This document shows positions 14,240 to 21,698 of a DNA stretch of 46,106 nt, one piece after another (position 1 is the first letter of the stretch; each line of letters begins with the position of its first letter). The stretch is from a virus. Below the pieces are notes generated by a model that did not search any database, was not told where the DNA came from, and saw nothing but the letters and a program-made list of their open reading frames with translations. The stretch spans positions 1 to 46,106 of the IMG/VR virus record IMGVR_UViG_3300023179_000178, one strand, 5' to 3'. The position numbers and the translations under genes are program-made.

Positions 14240-14826
14240 TGTTCAGGTATATCATCGTACTGATCAAACATTTCGTCAAAATCACGCTTTTTATTTTTGC
14301 GCTTTTTGCTGTTTTCTTTGGCTTTCTTTTTCTTGTTTTCTTTACTTTTTTCAAACTTTTCTACGAACTCATACATGTTTAGATCCGCTTGATCGCTACC
14401 GTATTTGGTGTTTTGTAAGTGTTCGCTGTCAGCTACATCATGTATTAAATTTTCTGCAATTAGACGATACTTGGTATATAGTTGCTTTTTTTCTCTTTCT
14501 ATTCTACGCACAAAAGCAAAGTATATAATTTGAGTAAAGTAAGCAAATGGATTTTTACTTTTCTTAGGATCAAAGTTGTTTATATACTGCAAACTGTTTT
14601 CAACACCGTCACTAATCATTTCTTCACGAAATGGATAATTCATAAAGTTGGGTTTATTAGCCAACTTGTTAGCAATAGACAATATACACTCACCAATATA
14701 ATTAGTAACCTGTGGCAATGGTTCTTTAGATCGCTTTGCTTTCTTGACAGCAGCGATATATTCTTTCATTTCTTTGTAAAATTCTGCATTATTGACGTAG
14801 TGCAGCTTTTTCTCATTTTCGTCCAT
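14236..14826 (-). CDS. 55: late-transcription sigma factor gp55
   Basis: gp55 replaces sigma70 on host RNA polymerase and recognises the TATAAATA-type late promoters. The match to T4 gp55 is clear: YVNNAEF near the start, FREEMISDGVENSLQYINNFDPKKSKNPFAYFTQIIYFAFVRRIEREKKQ (read in parts), then KKY-like and a charged linker. The C-terminal DFDEMFDQYDD resembles the hydrophobic-acidic clamp-binding tail of T4 gp55. I use the ATG at 14826 (196 aa); a GTG six codons upstream is possible. A Lys-rich insertion (KKKAKENSKKRKNKKR) before the tail is longer than in T4. Its predicted targets are listed as promoters in this window. Confidence 0.93.
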   Translation of the reverse strand: MDENEKKLHYVNNAEFYKEMKEYIAAVKKAKRSKEPLPQVTNYIGECILSIANKLANKPNFMNYPFREEMISDGVENSLQYINNFDPKKSKNPFAYFTQIIYFAFVRRIEREKKQLYTKYRLIAENLIHDVADSEHLQNTKYGSDQADLNMYEFVEKFEKSKENKKKKAKENSKKRKNKKRDFDEMFDQYDDIPEQ

Positions 14827-15152
14827 ATAAAGATGATAGCACACAATAATTCTTTTACAAGAAATTATTAAAATTTTTTAATGATTTTTGAGGCCTTGGT
14901 CTGATAGGAGATAAAAATCTTATTATGTCCTATAGTGCTATTAAAAGATATAAAGATTATAAAAAGTCTTATGCGAAGGCACTACAAGCCTATATATACA
15001 ACCAGAATCAAAAAAAACAAGAAAACCAAAACCAATCAAAAAAAAGTTAATAGGATGCAAAAATAGTTTAACCTATAGCTGTGTATAGAACAGCGATTCC
15101 TATTGATTTTTGACTTGGTAGGCTACTGAAATCGTTATGCTTTAGGAAGCGT
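14827..15152 (-). other. 326-bp region without a minus-strand gene
   Basis: The longest stretch in the window without a minus-strand gene. On the plus strand it holds a 41-codon ORF (14925-15050). A weak 5-bp hairpin (15078-15094, GCTGT/ACAGC) follows. On the minus strand I see a TATAAT (about 14960) without a good -35. There is no tRNA and no T-tract terminator. It separates the uvsW/Sm-like unit from gp55 and may contain the gp55 promoter. Confidence 0.5.
14925..15050 (+). CDS. possible plus-strand microprotein (41 aa)
   Basis: A 41-codon ORF opposite to all other genes, placed in the largest gene-free gap. The product is strongly basic and Tyr/Lys-rich at first (YKDYKKSYAKALQAYIY), likely an amphipathic helix, and then Gln/Asn/Lys-rich. 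A GGAG at 14907-14910 is 14 bases before the ATG, too far for a standard SD. No promoter is evident on the plus strand. It could equally be chance in AT-rich DNA. Confidence 0.28.
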   Translation: MSYSAIKRYKDYKKSYAKALQAYIYNQNQKKQENQNQSKKS

Positions 15153-15596
15153 TTATTGATAGTCGTCGTCGTCAAACTTATGGTTTTTAAGTATCTTAAT
15201 TAGCTTCTTTTGTAAGTCTTGGCTATCATCAGAAGTGTTTTCTTCAGTCTTTACATTTTCTGATTGAGCTTCTGCTTCTGCTTGCTGTAATAGTTGACTT
15301 GCAATAACCAATTCATAATAGTGCTCTTCTAGTTCCTGTGTAGGACGTCCCAACGTTAAAATCTTGTTTTTATCCAAAGGTAGCATATCTTCACTTATTG
15401 CTGGAACCCAATCAGAAAGATATATGGAGTGGGCTCTTGCTTCTTTATCATAAGTGCAATTTATTTTTAAAGGACCTGTAATGAAAAGTAAATTGTCGTG
15501 AGTGTAACCATCTTCAGCATCAGTTACGTCTCTACCGTCTTGAACGATACCAATCAATTCTTCGCCTGTTGTTAGTTTTAAAACTTTTAATGACAT
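15153..15596 (-). CDS. Sm/Lsm-like domain protein
   Basis: A 147-aa acidic protein. The N-terminal 100 residues (LKVLKLTTGEELIGIVQD, LLFITGPLKI, IYLSDWVPAISED, KILTLGRPTQELEEHY) show the strand pattern of a small beta-barrel of Sm/Hfq type seen in conserved proteins of T4-like marine phages: TTGEE..G, a P..I strand, L..W.P and an I.T strand. The C-terminus is Gln/Glu/Asp-rich and ends in DDDDY. If Sm-like it may form rings and bind RNA, but no function is known to me. It starts 12 bases after uvsW, from the ATG at 15596 following a TTG. Confidence 0.55.
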   Translation of the reverse strand: MSLKVLKLTTGEELIGIVQDGRDVTDAEDGYTHDNLLFITGPLKINCTYDKEARAHSIYLSDWVPAISEDMLPLDKNKILTLGRPTQELEEHYYELVIASQLLQQAEAEAQSENVKTEENTSDDSQDLQKKLIKILKNHKFDDDDYQ

Positions 15597-15607
15597 CAAT
15601 CTATTTA

Positions 15608-17083
15608 TTAAAACAAATTTACTTTGTGCAGCTTGTACTTAAACTTCTCTTCATTGTATATCTTAACTCTCTCTAAAAAATGTTTTACAGCAAAATTTTT
15701 ATGAGATTTATCGGTCATATCATCAACAATATCATACAGTTTAGCTTTATCTGAATGATCACCAATACGAAGCGTTCTTCCTATAGACTGTAGTGTTTTA
15801 ATTCTGCTTTTTGTTGGTGATGCAAAAATAATATTTTCAAGATTGCGAATGTTGATTCCAGTACTAAAGACTCCGCTAGATGCCACAATTATGGCGTCTC
15901 GTTCATTTTCAGTTATTTGTCTAACTTGCTCTCGTGTTTCAGCATCAGTTTCTCCTGAAACAAAAAACACTTTTCTATCGGGATTAAGTTTATGAGCTTT
16001 TTCTTTGATCATCTCGTACAAAACTTTTCCGTGTAATTCCACCAACTGAAATATTACCAAACAGTTGGTTTTGGTACTAACAGCCAAATTTCTAATGAAC
16101 GTGTTTCGCTTTTCATTTTGTACAAGAAATTTAATTTCTTCTTGATAGTTGTCTTTTTTATGTGCTTTAATAATATCATTGTCATATTTTAATACTACGC
16201 ACTCAATGTTTAATTCAGCTAATTGTTTTTTCTCCATTAACTTCTTTGTAGTTGTTACGGAGAATGTTGTGCCAAAAAGACCTTCTAACACTAGCTTGTG
16301 TGTTTGTGTGCCGTCTAATGTGCCTGTGGTTCCGAATCTATACTTACAATTTTCAAGTTTTGTCATAATGCTGACGAGACTTTTTGCTTTGAATAAGTGT
16401 ACTTCGTCTCCTATGACCATATCAAACTGATCAAACCAAGATTTAGGTAATTTATAGATAGATTGCCATGTAGAAATGACCACCTTTTTATTAGAAATTT
16501 TATCTTGACCACCGTAAATAGGATGAATTACTTTATCAACACAATATTCAGGTTGATTTTTTGCATACTCTTTAAAATCAGAGTACATCTGGGAAACAAG
16601 AGAAATTGTAGGAACAATTATTAAGGTTTTTTTGTTGTAATATCTTGTAAGAGCATATATGATAAGACTCTTACCAGAACCTGTAGGAGAAAGTAACAAT
16701 GACCTATGAGACTTTATTGCGTGTTGTATTGCTGATAGTTGGTAGTCTCGTGCTTCAAATGGAAGTTCAAGAGTATCTAAAAACTTCTTACAGCTATCAA
16801 GAGAAAAATCAGTCTTTTTTGTTATATCAGAATCTATCTCAACATCATAATTTCTGGACTTGCAAAACTCTTTTAAATATGGAAGAAGTCCAACATAAAT
16901 GGTACCATTCATTAGATTGTATAGTCTTACGTTGCCATCCCACATTCGCATTTTATATGCGGGCATGAATTGATAACCAGGAACTTTGAACTTAAAAAAG
17001 TCCGATAGCTCTCGATGAATCGATGAGGAAGTATCTACGCTTAGATAAACTTCGTTTGCTTTTTTAACTATCAGTTTTTCCAT
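15608..17083 (-). CDS. uvsW: UvsW RNA-DNA and branch-migration helicase
   Basis: An SF2 helicase that unwinds R-loops and branched DNA, switching T4 from origin- to recombination-dependent replication. The N-terminal region has PAYKMRMWDGNVRLY, the UvsW DNA-binding domain signature. Walker A SPTGSGKS is at about 132-139 and the DEVH box at 226-229 (T4 has DECH). FGTTGT is motif III and SIGRTLRIG motif VI. I start at the ATG at 17083 (491 aa); an upstream GTG would add three residues. A CATAAATA box (17117-17124) lies upstream, in line with late expression of T4 uvsW. Confidence 0.95.
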   Translation of the reverse strand: MEKLIVKKANEVYLSVDTSSSIHRELSDFFKFKVPGYQFMPAYKMRMWDGNVRLYNLMNGTIYVGLLPYLKEFCKSRNYDVEIDSDITKKTDFSLDSCKKFLDTLELPFEARDYQLSAIQHAIKSHRSLLLSPTGSGKSLIIYALTRYYNKKTLIIVPTISLVSQMYSDFKEYAKNQPEYCVDKVIHPIYGGQDKISNKKVVISTWQSIYKLPKSWFDQFDMVIGDEVHLFKAKSLVSIMTKLENCKYRFGTTGTLDGTQTHKLVLEGLFGTTFSVTTTKKLMEKKQLAELNIECVVLKYDNDIIKAHKKDNYQEEIKFLVQNEKRNTFIRNLAVSTKTNCLVIFQLVELHGKVLYEMIKEKAHKLNPDRKVFFVSGETDAETREQVRQITENERDAIIVASSGVFSTGINIRNLENIIFASPTKSRIKTLQSIGRTLRIGDHSDKAKLYDIVDDMTDKSHKNFAVKHFLERVKIYNEEKFKYKLHKVNLF

Positions 17084-17116
17084 CAATATCACAACAGAAT
17101 AATATTTTCTGTTGGA

Positions 17117-17124
17117 TATTTATG
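17117..17124 (-). promoter_or_regulatory. late-promoter-like box before uvsW
   Basis: CATAAATA on the minus strand, 34 bases before the uvsW ATG. It matches the NATAAATA pattern found before structural genes in this window. T4 uvsW is known as a late-regulated gene, which supports the call. Confidence 0.55.
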
Positions 17125-17145
17125 TCAGAAAAATAAGCTGATTCC

Positions 17146-17259
17146 TTAGCTCAATATAGCAATAGTGATAATTATCATTCGATAAAGAGACACAAGACCC
17201 ATAATTAAGCCCAAAATAGCTGCTATCATAAAAAGTAATAAAAATGGACTTTTATTCAT
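17146..17259 (-). CDS. 37-aa single-helix membrane microprotein
   Basis: A 37-codon gene placed exactly after the UvsY stop (TAA then ATG). The product is almost entirely hydrophobic: residues 5-24 (PFLLLFMIAAILGLIMGLVS) and 28-36 (MIIITIAIL) would form one or two short membrane helices with a YR break. No family is recognised. Tight coupling to uvsY and a clean hydrophobic profile argue for a real gene. It might be an inner-membrane regulator or lysis-related peptide; nothing in the sequence decides this. Confidence 0.6.
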   Translation of the reverse strand: MNKSPFLLLFMIAAILGLIMGLVSLYRMIIITIAILS

Positions 17260-17691
17260 TTAGGCACCGCTAGTAAATCGTATAAAGTCAATAGCGTTCT
17301 TAATTAAGAATCCACGTCCATTTAGTGTTTTGATAATACTTTCCAATAGCTCTACTTTTTCACGTTGTACTTGGAGTTTTAGTAATTTGGTAATTACATC
17401 TTTGTCGGCATCTATGTAAACTTGTAAATCGTTTTTTAAAACAAACTGAAATGGTTCCCAACCAAGATCCTTTAGGTCTTCTTGTGATAGTTTTCCATTA
17501 TAATACTCATGCTTGAGTTTATAGAATTGTTTATACTCAAGCTCTTCTGATTTAAGTTGGATTTTTTCACGCAAATATATTTTGTAATATTTGCTATGCA
17601 GCATGGGAATTTTAAGACTCTCGTTATCGAGGTCTGTTCTATCTATTTTAGAGTCTTGTTCCCAAAGTGATTCAATTTCTTCTAGCTTCAT
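17260..17691 (-). CDS. uvsY: UvsY recombination mediator
   Basis: UvsY loads UvsX recombinase onto gp32-coated single-stranded DNA. The 143-aa product agrees in length with T4 UvsY (137 aa) and shares its pattern: MKLEEIESLWEQDSKID at the start, Y/K-rich helices, YYNGK (T4 YYSGR), ADKDV, and the end NGRGFLIKNAIDFIRF (T4 KSRGFAIKHIQDMRAF). I chose the ATG at 17691 because it overlaps the upstream stop as TAATG; the longer reading from 17715 begins with unrelated residues. UvsX itself is not in the window. Confidence 0.94.
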   Translation of the reverse strand: MKLEEIESLWEQDSKIDRTDLDNESLKIPMLHSKYYKIYLREKIQLKSEELEYKQFYKLKHEYYNGKLSQEDLKDLGWEPFQFVLKNDLQVYIDADKDVITKLLKLQVQREKVELLESIIKTLNGRGFLIKNAIDFIRFTSGA

Positions 17692-17945
17692 TATGTTACA
17701 CGATATGCATACCAATTATCTCTATAGTCACACTCTTTAGAGTAATCATCATACAACAGGTCATCTTGTCTTGCAAAGTTATTAATTTTGTAATTAATAG
17801 TTATGGTACCAAAGTACATACTATCGAATAAAGCTGGATTATTTTCTATTACTTCCGCAAACACAGTATCTCCGGTATAAGGAAATACCACAACCATAAA
17901 GTCGCCTTGCTTTAGTGTTTCCACCCAATCGGGAACTTTATTCAT
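17691..17945 (-). CDS. hypothetical protein upstream of UvsY
   Basis: An 84-aa acidic, aromatic-rich protein with no family I recognise. GDFMVVVFPYTGDTVFAEVIENN looks like a small beta-barrel (SH3-like) start, followed by YFGTITINYK and an end rich in Asp and Tyr (DDYSKECDYRDNWYAYRV). It overlaps the metallopeptidase gene by 8 bases and uvsY by TAATG, so it is translated from the same message. Confidence 0.7.
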   Translation of the reverse strand: MNKVPDWVETLKQGDFMVVVFPYTGDTVFAEVIENNPALFDSMYFGTITINYKINNFARQDDLLYDDYSKECDYRDNWYAYRVT

Positions 17946-18288
17946 CGTCGCCAGAGTTTTGCATCACCCATTCAAGAAATTCGGGATTATCGTTGAATAC
18001 AGTATGTAGTCCATTTGCCAGCTTTCGGACTACTTTTTCCTCTTCACGAAGATTTCTAAAATTAATATCAAACATATAAACAACACCATGTAACATCTCA
18101 TGTAAAATGGTGTTTACAATCTCTGATCGTTTTTGTGCTGTAGAAAATGCAATTCTACCATCTTCCGGTAAGCACATGCCCACAGCTTTGTGTTTAATAC
18201 TCCACTTTTTTGAACGTGGAATAAGTTTGAAGTCCAAATAACCAATTTTGATTCTCTTTGGGCGTTTTCTTCTAATTGTTTTAGACAT
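17938..18288 (-). CDS. small zinc metallopeptidase-like protein
   Basis: A 116-aa basic protein with an HExxH zinc site, HEMLHG at residues 63-68, followed by REEEKVVRKLANGL (about 81-94) that may supply the third ligand. The N-terminal half (KIGYLDFKLIPR...GRIAFST) forms the sheet that precedes the motif in small phage and plasmid metallopeptidases of the SprT/ImmA-like group. Substrate and role are unknown. It has an AGGAG SD and starts 8 bases after the tail-tube-like gene. Confidence 0.72.
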   Translation of the reverse strand: MSKTIRRKRPKRIKIGYLDFKLIPRSKKWSIKHKAVGMCLPEDGRIAFSTAQKRSEIVNTILHEMLHGVVYMFDINFRNLREEEKVVRKLANGLHTVFNDNPEFLEWVMQNSGDDE

Positions 18289-18296
18289 ACAAACTC

Positions 18297-18866
18297 CTAT
18301 ACAACAAGTTTCTCAACTGTAAAATAATCATATTTAAAACTAACCGACGCTGTTACATATAAAACATCCGTTTCTCGGGTATCAAAGACCATTTCACCAA
18401 GACTAACTGGATGCAAGTCAACAAAAGTGATCTTTAATATAGGATTATTCTGACTGGTGTTTATTAGTAATGTGCCTTGTCCATATATCGCACCGTGTGT
18501 TCTTTGTGGTAGTGGACGTTTTGATACAACACCATTTAAATCTGGAGTTAAACCTTCTTTCATTTTACCATACTGCTCTATACTTTCAGGGAAACCAATA
18601 CCTTGCATCCAAGAAAAGATTTCATACCAGTTGTATAGACCCTCACTGACCTTGAAATCAACTGACAGTTCACCAAATTCTAAGTGATCTCCCGTATATT
18701 GTATCTTTGCAAACGGCGTGGCGCTACCATTAACCGCTACAGGAATATTTAAATCGGGAATATTAATTTTTTGTACAAAGTAATTAAAGTCGGTAAGTTT
18801 ATCGACTCGAAATTCAAAATTAAGAGGTGATTGAAAATTTCGATTTTCAACATCTGTTATTGGCAT
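18297..18866 (-). CDS. tail-tube-like virion protein
   Basis: A 189-aa protein with the layout of the gp19/gp54 tail-tube superfamily: PLNFEFRVDKL, FVQKINIPDLNIP, then HLEFGELSVDFKVSEGLYNWYEIFSWMQGIGFPES (read in parts), and a C-terminal YVTASVSFKYDYF that parallels the gp19 end FNYDYW. It is distinct from the two gp19 copies at 25044-26293. Similar proteins occur next to gp23 in marine T4-like phages. It could be a baseplate tube initiator or cap protein, but that is inference. Its expression after the gp23 terminator relies on its own promoter (18898-18905). Confidence 0.65.
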   Translation of the reverse strand: MPITDVENRNFQSPLNFEFRVDKLTDFNYFVQKINIPDLNIPVAVNGSATPFAKIQYTGDHLEFGELSVDFKVSEGLYNWYEIFSWMQGIGFPESIEQYGKMKEGLTPDLNGVVSKRPLPQRTHGAIYGQGTLLINTSQNNPILKITFVDLHPVSLGEMVFDTRETDVLYVTASVSFKYDYFTVEKLVV

Positions 18867-18897
18867 ATTTGGAATCTCGACTGTTGATTGTTCATAC

Positions 18898-18905
18898 TAT
18901 TTATG
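18898..18905 (-). promoter_or_regulatory. late-promoter-like box after the gp23 terminator
   Basis: CATAAATA on the minus strand, 31 bases before the tail-tube-like gene. It overlaps a possible sigma70 arrangement (TTGACG, 18 bases, TATCAT), so this unit may be transcribed both before and after the gp55 switch. Confidence 0.6.
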
Positions 18906-18986
18906 ATATAGCGTCTATAGAACAAGCGTCAAGAAAAATATAACCAGTGTTTTTGGACAATATTTTTTGTAATATAATCAAAGACA

Positions 18987-19017
18987 TAAAAAAAGGGAGC
19001 ACAAGGCTCCCTTTTTT
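18987..19017 (-). terminator. rho-independent terminator after gp23
   Basis: GGGAGC (18995-19000) pairs with GCTCCC (19006-19011) around a 5-base loop, and a flanking A-run pairs with a T-run, giving a U-tract in either direction. It closes the head-gene transcription unit just after the major capsid gene. Confidence 0.92.
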
Positions 19018-19040
19018 CTGGATCTATTAACCCTCTAAAA

Positions 19041-20354
19041 TTAGAGAAGGTTAGTTACCTTAACCTTGCGGTAGTAGGTATTAGCTCCATCACCAAGTCC
19101 CGCACCTGCAGTTACGCTTGATGTCGAGAAAGGATTAGCTACAAGCCCGTAACGAGTCTTGAATCCAATCTTTGGTTGGAACGATCCTTGATCTACTGCA
19201 CGAACCATCTGGAGTGGAACGTATGGGCAGTAGAACAATCCAGCATCATACTGGTTAGCACCCTTGAATCCAGCAACAATAAAGTGCTGACCAAGTGGAG
19301 CAAATGGGTCGATATAAACCTTGAAACGTCCGTTAAGAACTCCAACGAATGTGTTTCCAGTGTCATCAACTGAGAGCGAATCCTTGAGAGCAGAACCACA
19401 ATCAAGAAGTCCTGCAACACTCAAAGCACTTGCAGTATCGCTATCACAGATGAGGATGTTTCCACGTCCACGTCGTGTTTCCTTAGCGATTGCATTAGCT
19501 TCACGCTCAATCTGAACCATCAGACCCTTGTACTTCTCAACAGACCAACGTCCGTTAGAATCTACATCGAGATTGAATGTTCCAGCAGAAGCAACACCGT
19601 GTTGAGCACCAGTCTTTGCACTCTTGTAAATTGTACGAATAACCTCACGATTGATCTCCGCAAGGATCTCAGCCGAAAGGATATTAGCAAGCTCAGTCTC
19701 AGCATCAAGCCCGTGTACTGCACGAAGATCTTGAGCAAGTTCCATCGAGTATTCAGCCTTGAGAGCACGAGTCTTAGCTTCAACGCTTACTTTCTCGATA
19801 GAGAACGCCATCTCTGGGAAAGCATTATCGTTTACTGGAGGATTGCTGTTCAATCCAGTACCCTTAGCTTCACCATCAGAAGTTGACATTCCGGTTCCAG
19901 CAGAAAGAGATCCATCAAATGGATCTGCCGCCCCGGCGTGTGAACCATCACCAGTGTGTGCTGTGTTAGCTTCGTTAAAGAGAGCTTCAGCACCACTTTG
20001 TGATGTGTAGCGACTCTTCATAGCAAAGATGAGTCCGGTAGGAGCCTTCATTGGTTGAACACCACAAACATCAAACGCCATCAAATTAGGCAGCGCACGA
20101 CGAAGTAGAGAGATCAAAACAGGATCATAACCCTGCATCTTAGAACCAACATCACTCTTAGCAGTGCTAGGAGTTGTGAGCCCGCTATTAACTGGAGCAT
20201 CTTCAGTAATCATTCGCTCCTTGCGAGACTCGTTAAGTTGATTCTCCAAGAGGACAGTTAGAACTGCTCTCTTATGAGCATCACGCACCTCTGGCAAATC
20301 AGGGTGGTTAAGCACCTTTTCCCATTTCTTTTGAAGTTCATCAGTGAGATACAT
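19041..20354 (-). CDS. 23: major capsid protein gp23
   Basis: The shell protein that builds the hexamers of the head. The 437-aa product shows the marine T4-like gp23 pattern: an N-terminal prosegment (MYLTDELQKKWEKVLNHPDLPEV...), then PVLISLLRRALPNLMAFDVCGVQPM, GLIFAMKSRY, SIEKVSVEAKTRALKAEYSMELAQDL, and YIDPFAP near the C-terminus. T4 gp23 is cut by gp21 after its first 65 residues; an equivalent removal is expected here. The SD AAGGAG is strong and a GATAAATA late box lies upstream. No gp24 pentamer paralogue is adjacent, so gp23 may form the vertices too. Confidence 0.97.
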   Translation of the reverse strand: MYLTDELQKKWEKVLNHPDLPEVRDAHKRAVLTVLLENQLNESRKERMITEDAPVNSGLTTPSTAKSDVGSKMQGYDPVLISLLRRALPNLMAFDVCGVQPMKAPTGLIFAMKSRYTSQSGAEALFNEANTAHTGDGSHAGAADPFDGSLSAGTGMSTSDGEAKGTGLNSNPPVNDNAFPEMAFSIEKVSVEAKTRALKAEYSMELAQDLRAVHGLDAETELANILSAEILAEINREVIRTIYKSAKTGAQHGVASAGTFNLDVDSNGRWSVEKYKGLMVQIEREANAIAKETRRGRGNILICDSDTASALSVAGLLDCGSALKDSLSVDDTGNTFVGVLNGRFKVYIDPFAPLGQHFIVAGFKGANQYDAGLFYCPYVPLQMVRAVDQGSFQPKIGFKTRYGLVANPFSTSSVTAGAGLGDGANTYYRKVKVTNLL

Positions 20355-20400
20355 TTTACATTCTCCTTTTAAAACAATTAAGAACTGTTCCTCTATAAGC

Positions 20401-20408
20401 TATTTATC
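20401..20408 (-). promoter_or_regulatory. late-promoter box for gp23
   Basis: GATAAATA on the minus strand, 47 bases upstream of the gp23 ATG, in the gap after gp22. It would give gp23 extra transcription beyond read-through from gp22, as expected for the most abundant protein. Confidence 0.7.
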
Positions 20409-20412
20409 ATTT

Positions 20413-21642
20413 TTATCTTTTCACCATTCTGGAGATGGTATCCGCAAAAACATCAACCTCAGTTGCGATCTTTGGTTGATCTTGCTGCGTCAAACCACCT
20501 TCAGTCAATAAAGAAGCATCAATGTCACGGGAGCTGGTAGAGGTTTTTGGAAAATATGTTTCCTTAATCACCTTGAGCTTCTGACCAAATGATTGTGTAT
20601 TCTCGAAAGATACACCTTCGCAAAGTTCTTGGAACTTTGCTGCATCACTTACAGTCATTCCTTCAGTGAGCTTCTTGATAATTGAAGACTTCTTGAGACG
20701 AATATTTTCCTTACGGAGTTCCACACTCTTTACGAGTTCATCATTAAGTTCTTTCTCAAGTTTCTTTATCTTATGCTCCTGCTCTGAAAGAATATTAGCC
20801 TTCTCAGCAGGAACTTCAATATAATGACTCTCGAAAAGATTCTTCAATCCAACGATAAACTTTTCAGTAATCTCGGAACGAAGTGCACCTTCAATAGCCA
20901 CTTTATTGTCTTTCATCCACTCTTCAACAACATAATCAAGATAACCATCAACCTTGTTTACAAGAGTATCAGAAACTTTCTTTTTATTGCTAGCCAACTT
21001 TTTGTTGTAGCTTTCTACTAATTTCTTGCTTTGAGCTGCGGCACGTTTCTTAGATGTGCGCTTAACAGCAGCCTCAAAAATAGAAGCAACCTTGGTCTTG
21101 AACGATTCTGGAAGCTCCTCGTCCTTAGTAAGAGCATCTGTGGCTTCCTTAACTGCTTCCTCTTCCTCTTCAGCCAACTTTTCCTCTTCCTCTTCGTCTA
21201 GCTTAACGTCTTCCTCTTCCTTGAGTTCAGCGTCTTCCTCTTCAGAAACCATATCATCTTCGTCGTGATCTTCAGACTCAGCCTTCATCTTGAGTTCAGC
21301 ATCTTCAGACTCAGCTTTCATCTCTGCTTCGTCCTCTTCCTTGAGTTCAGCATCTTCCTCTTCAGAAACCATATCATCAGCATCCTTGTCCTCAGACTCA
21401 GCTTTCATCTCAGCCTCATCTTCCTCAGAAACCATATCATCAGCATCCTTGTCCTCAGACTCAGCCTTCATATCTGCCTCGTCCTCTTCGGTTACTTCTG
21501 TCTTATCCTCGGTTTCCTCTTCGGCAACCTTCTTTGCTTTTAGTGATTCTGGTGTAGTAGCAGCGGCGTCAGAAGAGTGTGTAGGTACATCAGCTTCAGC
21601 ACTCTCACGGATGTCTCTCAAAAACTTTGATGTAATTGCCAT
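20413..21642 (-). CDS. 22: prohead scaffolding core protein gp22
   Basis: The main internal scaffold of the prohead, degraded by gp21 during maturation. The 409-aa product is extremely acidic. Residues about 45-165 consist of Glu/Asp/Ala/Ser/Met repeats (unit about 21 aa, EAEMKAESEDKDADDMVSE), then a Lys-rich and coiled-coil half (KLVESYNKKLASNKKKV, EHKIKKLEKELNDELVKS). The end VFADTISRMVKR is typical of gp22 proteins. T4 gp22 is 269 aa; the acidic repeats account for the difference. It lies directly before gp23 as in T4, with SD GGGAG and late box TATAAATA upstream. Confidence 0.92.
   Translation of the reverse strand: MAITSKFLRDIRESAEADVPTHSSDAAATTPESLKAKKVAEEETEDKTEVTEEDEADMKAESEDKDADDMVSEEDEAEMKAESEDKDADDMVSEEEDAELKEEDEAEMKAESEDAELKMKAESEDHDEDDMVSEEEDAELKEEEDVKLDEEEEEKLAEEEEEAVKEATDALTKDEELPESFKTKVASIFEAAVKRTSKKRAAAQSKKLVESYNKKLASNKKKVSDTLVNKVDGYLDYVVEEWMKDNKVAIEGALRSEITEKFIVGLKNLFESHYIEVPAEKANILSEQEHKIKKLEKELNDELVKSVELRKENIRLKKSSIIKKLTEGMTVSDAAKFQELCEGVSFENTQSFGQKLKVIKETYFPKTSTSSRDIDASLLTEGGLTQQDQPKIATEVDVFADTISRMVKR
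21365..21490 (-). repeat. 63-bp tandem repeat inside gp22
   Basis: Two adjacent 63-bp units (21365-21427 and 21428-21490) nearly identical in sequence encode the 21-residue acidic unit. More diverged copies flank them. In-frame units of this type can expand or contract by slippage without breaking the gene. Confidence 0.85.
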
Positions 21643-21685
21643 GGTAATAACTCCCTGAATATTATATTTTGCTCTAAGGCATTTT

Positions 21686-21693
21686 TATTTATA
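21686..21693 (-). promoter_or_regulatory. late promoter for gp22
   Basis: A perfect T4-type TATAAATA on the minus strand, 44 bases before the gp22 ATG and just after the stop of the 116-aa gene. Confidence 0.8.
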
Positions 21694-21698
21694 TATTT

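Noticed and set aside
15602-15609. AATAAATA box at the uvsW stop, before the Sm-like gene
   Set aside because: It lies only 5 bases from the ATG, too close for a late -10 box to give a leader with a start codon, and it is partly uvsW coding sequence.
20355-20366. ATG-TAA minimal ORF between the gp23 SD and start
   Set aside because: The ATG is one base from the SD and so is unlikely to be used; it probably arises by chance from the AATGTAAAATG context.
21056-21658. Long Ser-rich plus-strand ORFs opposite gp22
   Set aside because: They are the antisense of the Glu/Asp repeats (GAA/GAG read as TTC/CTC/TCT) and have no independent coding signal.
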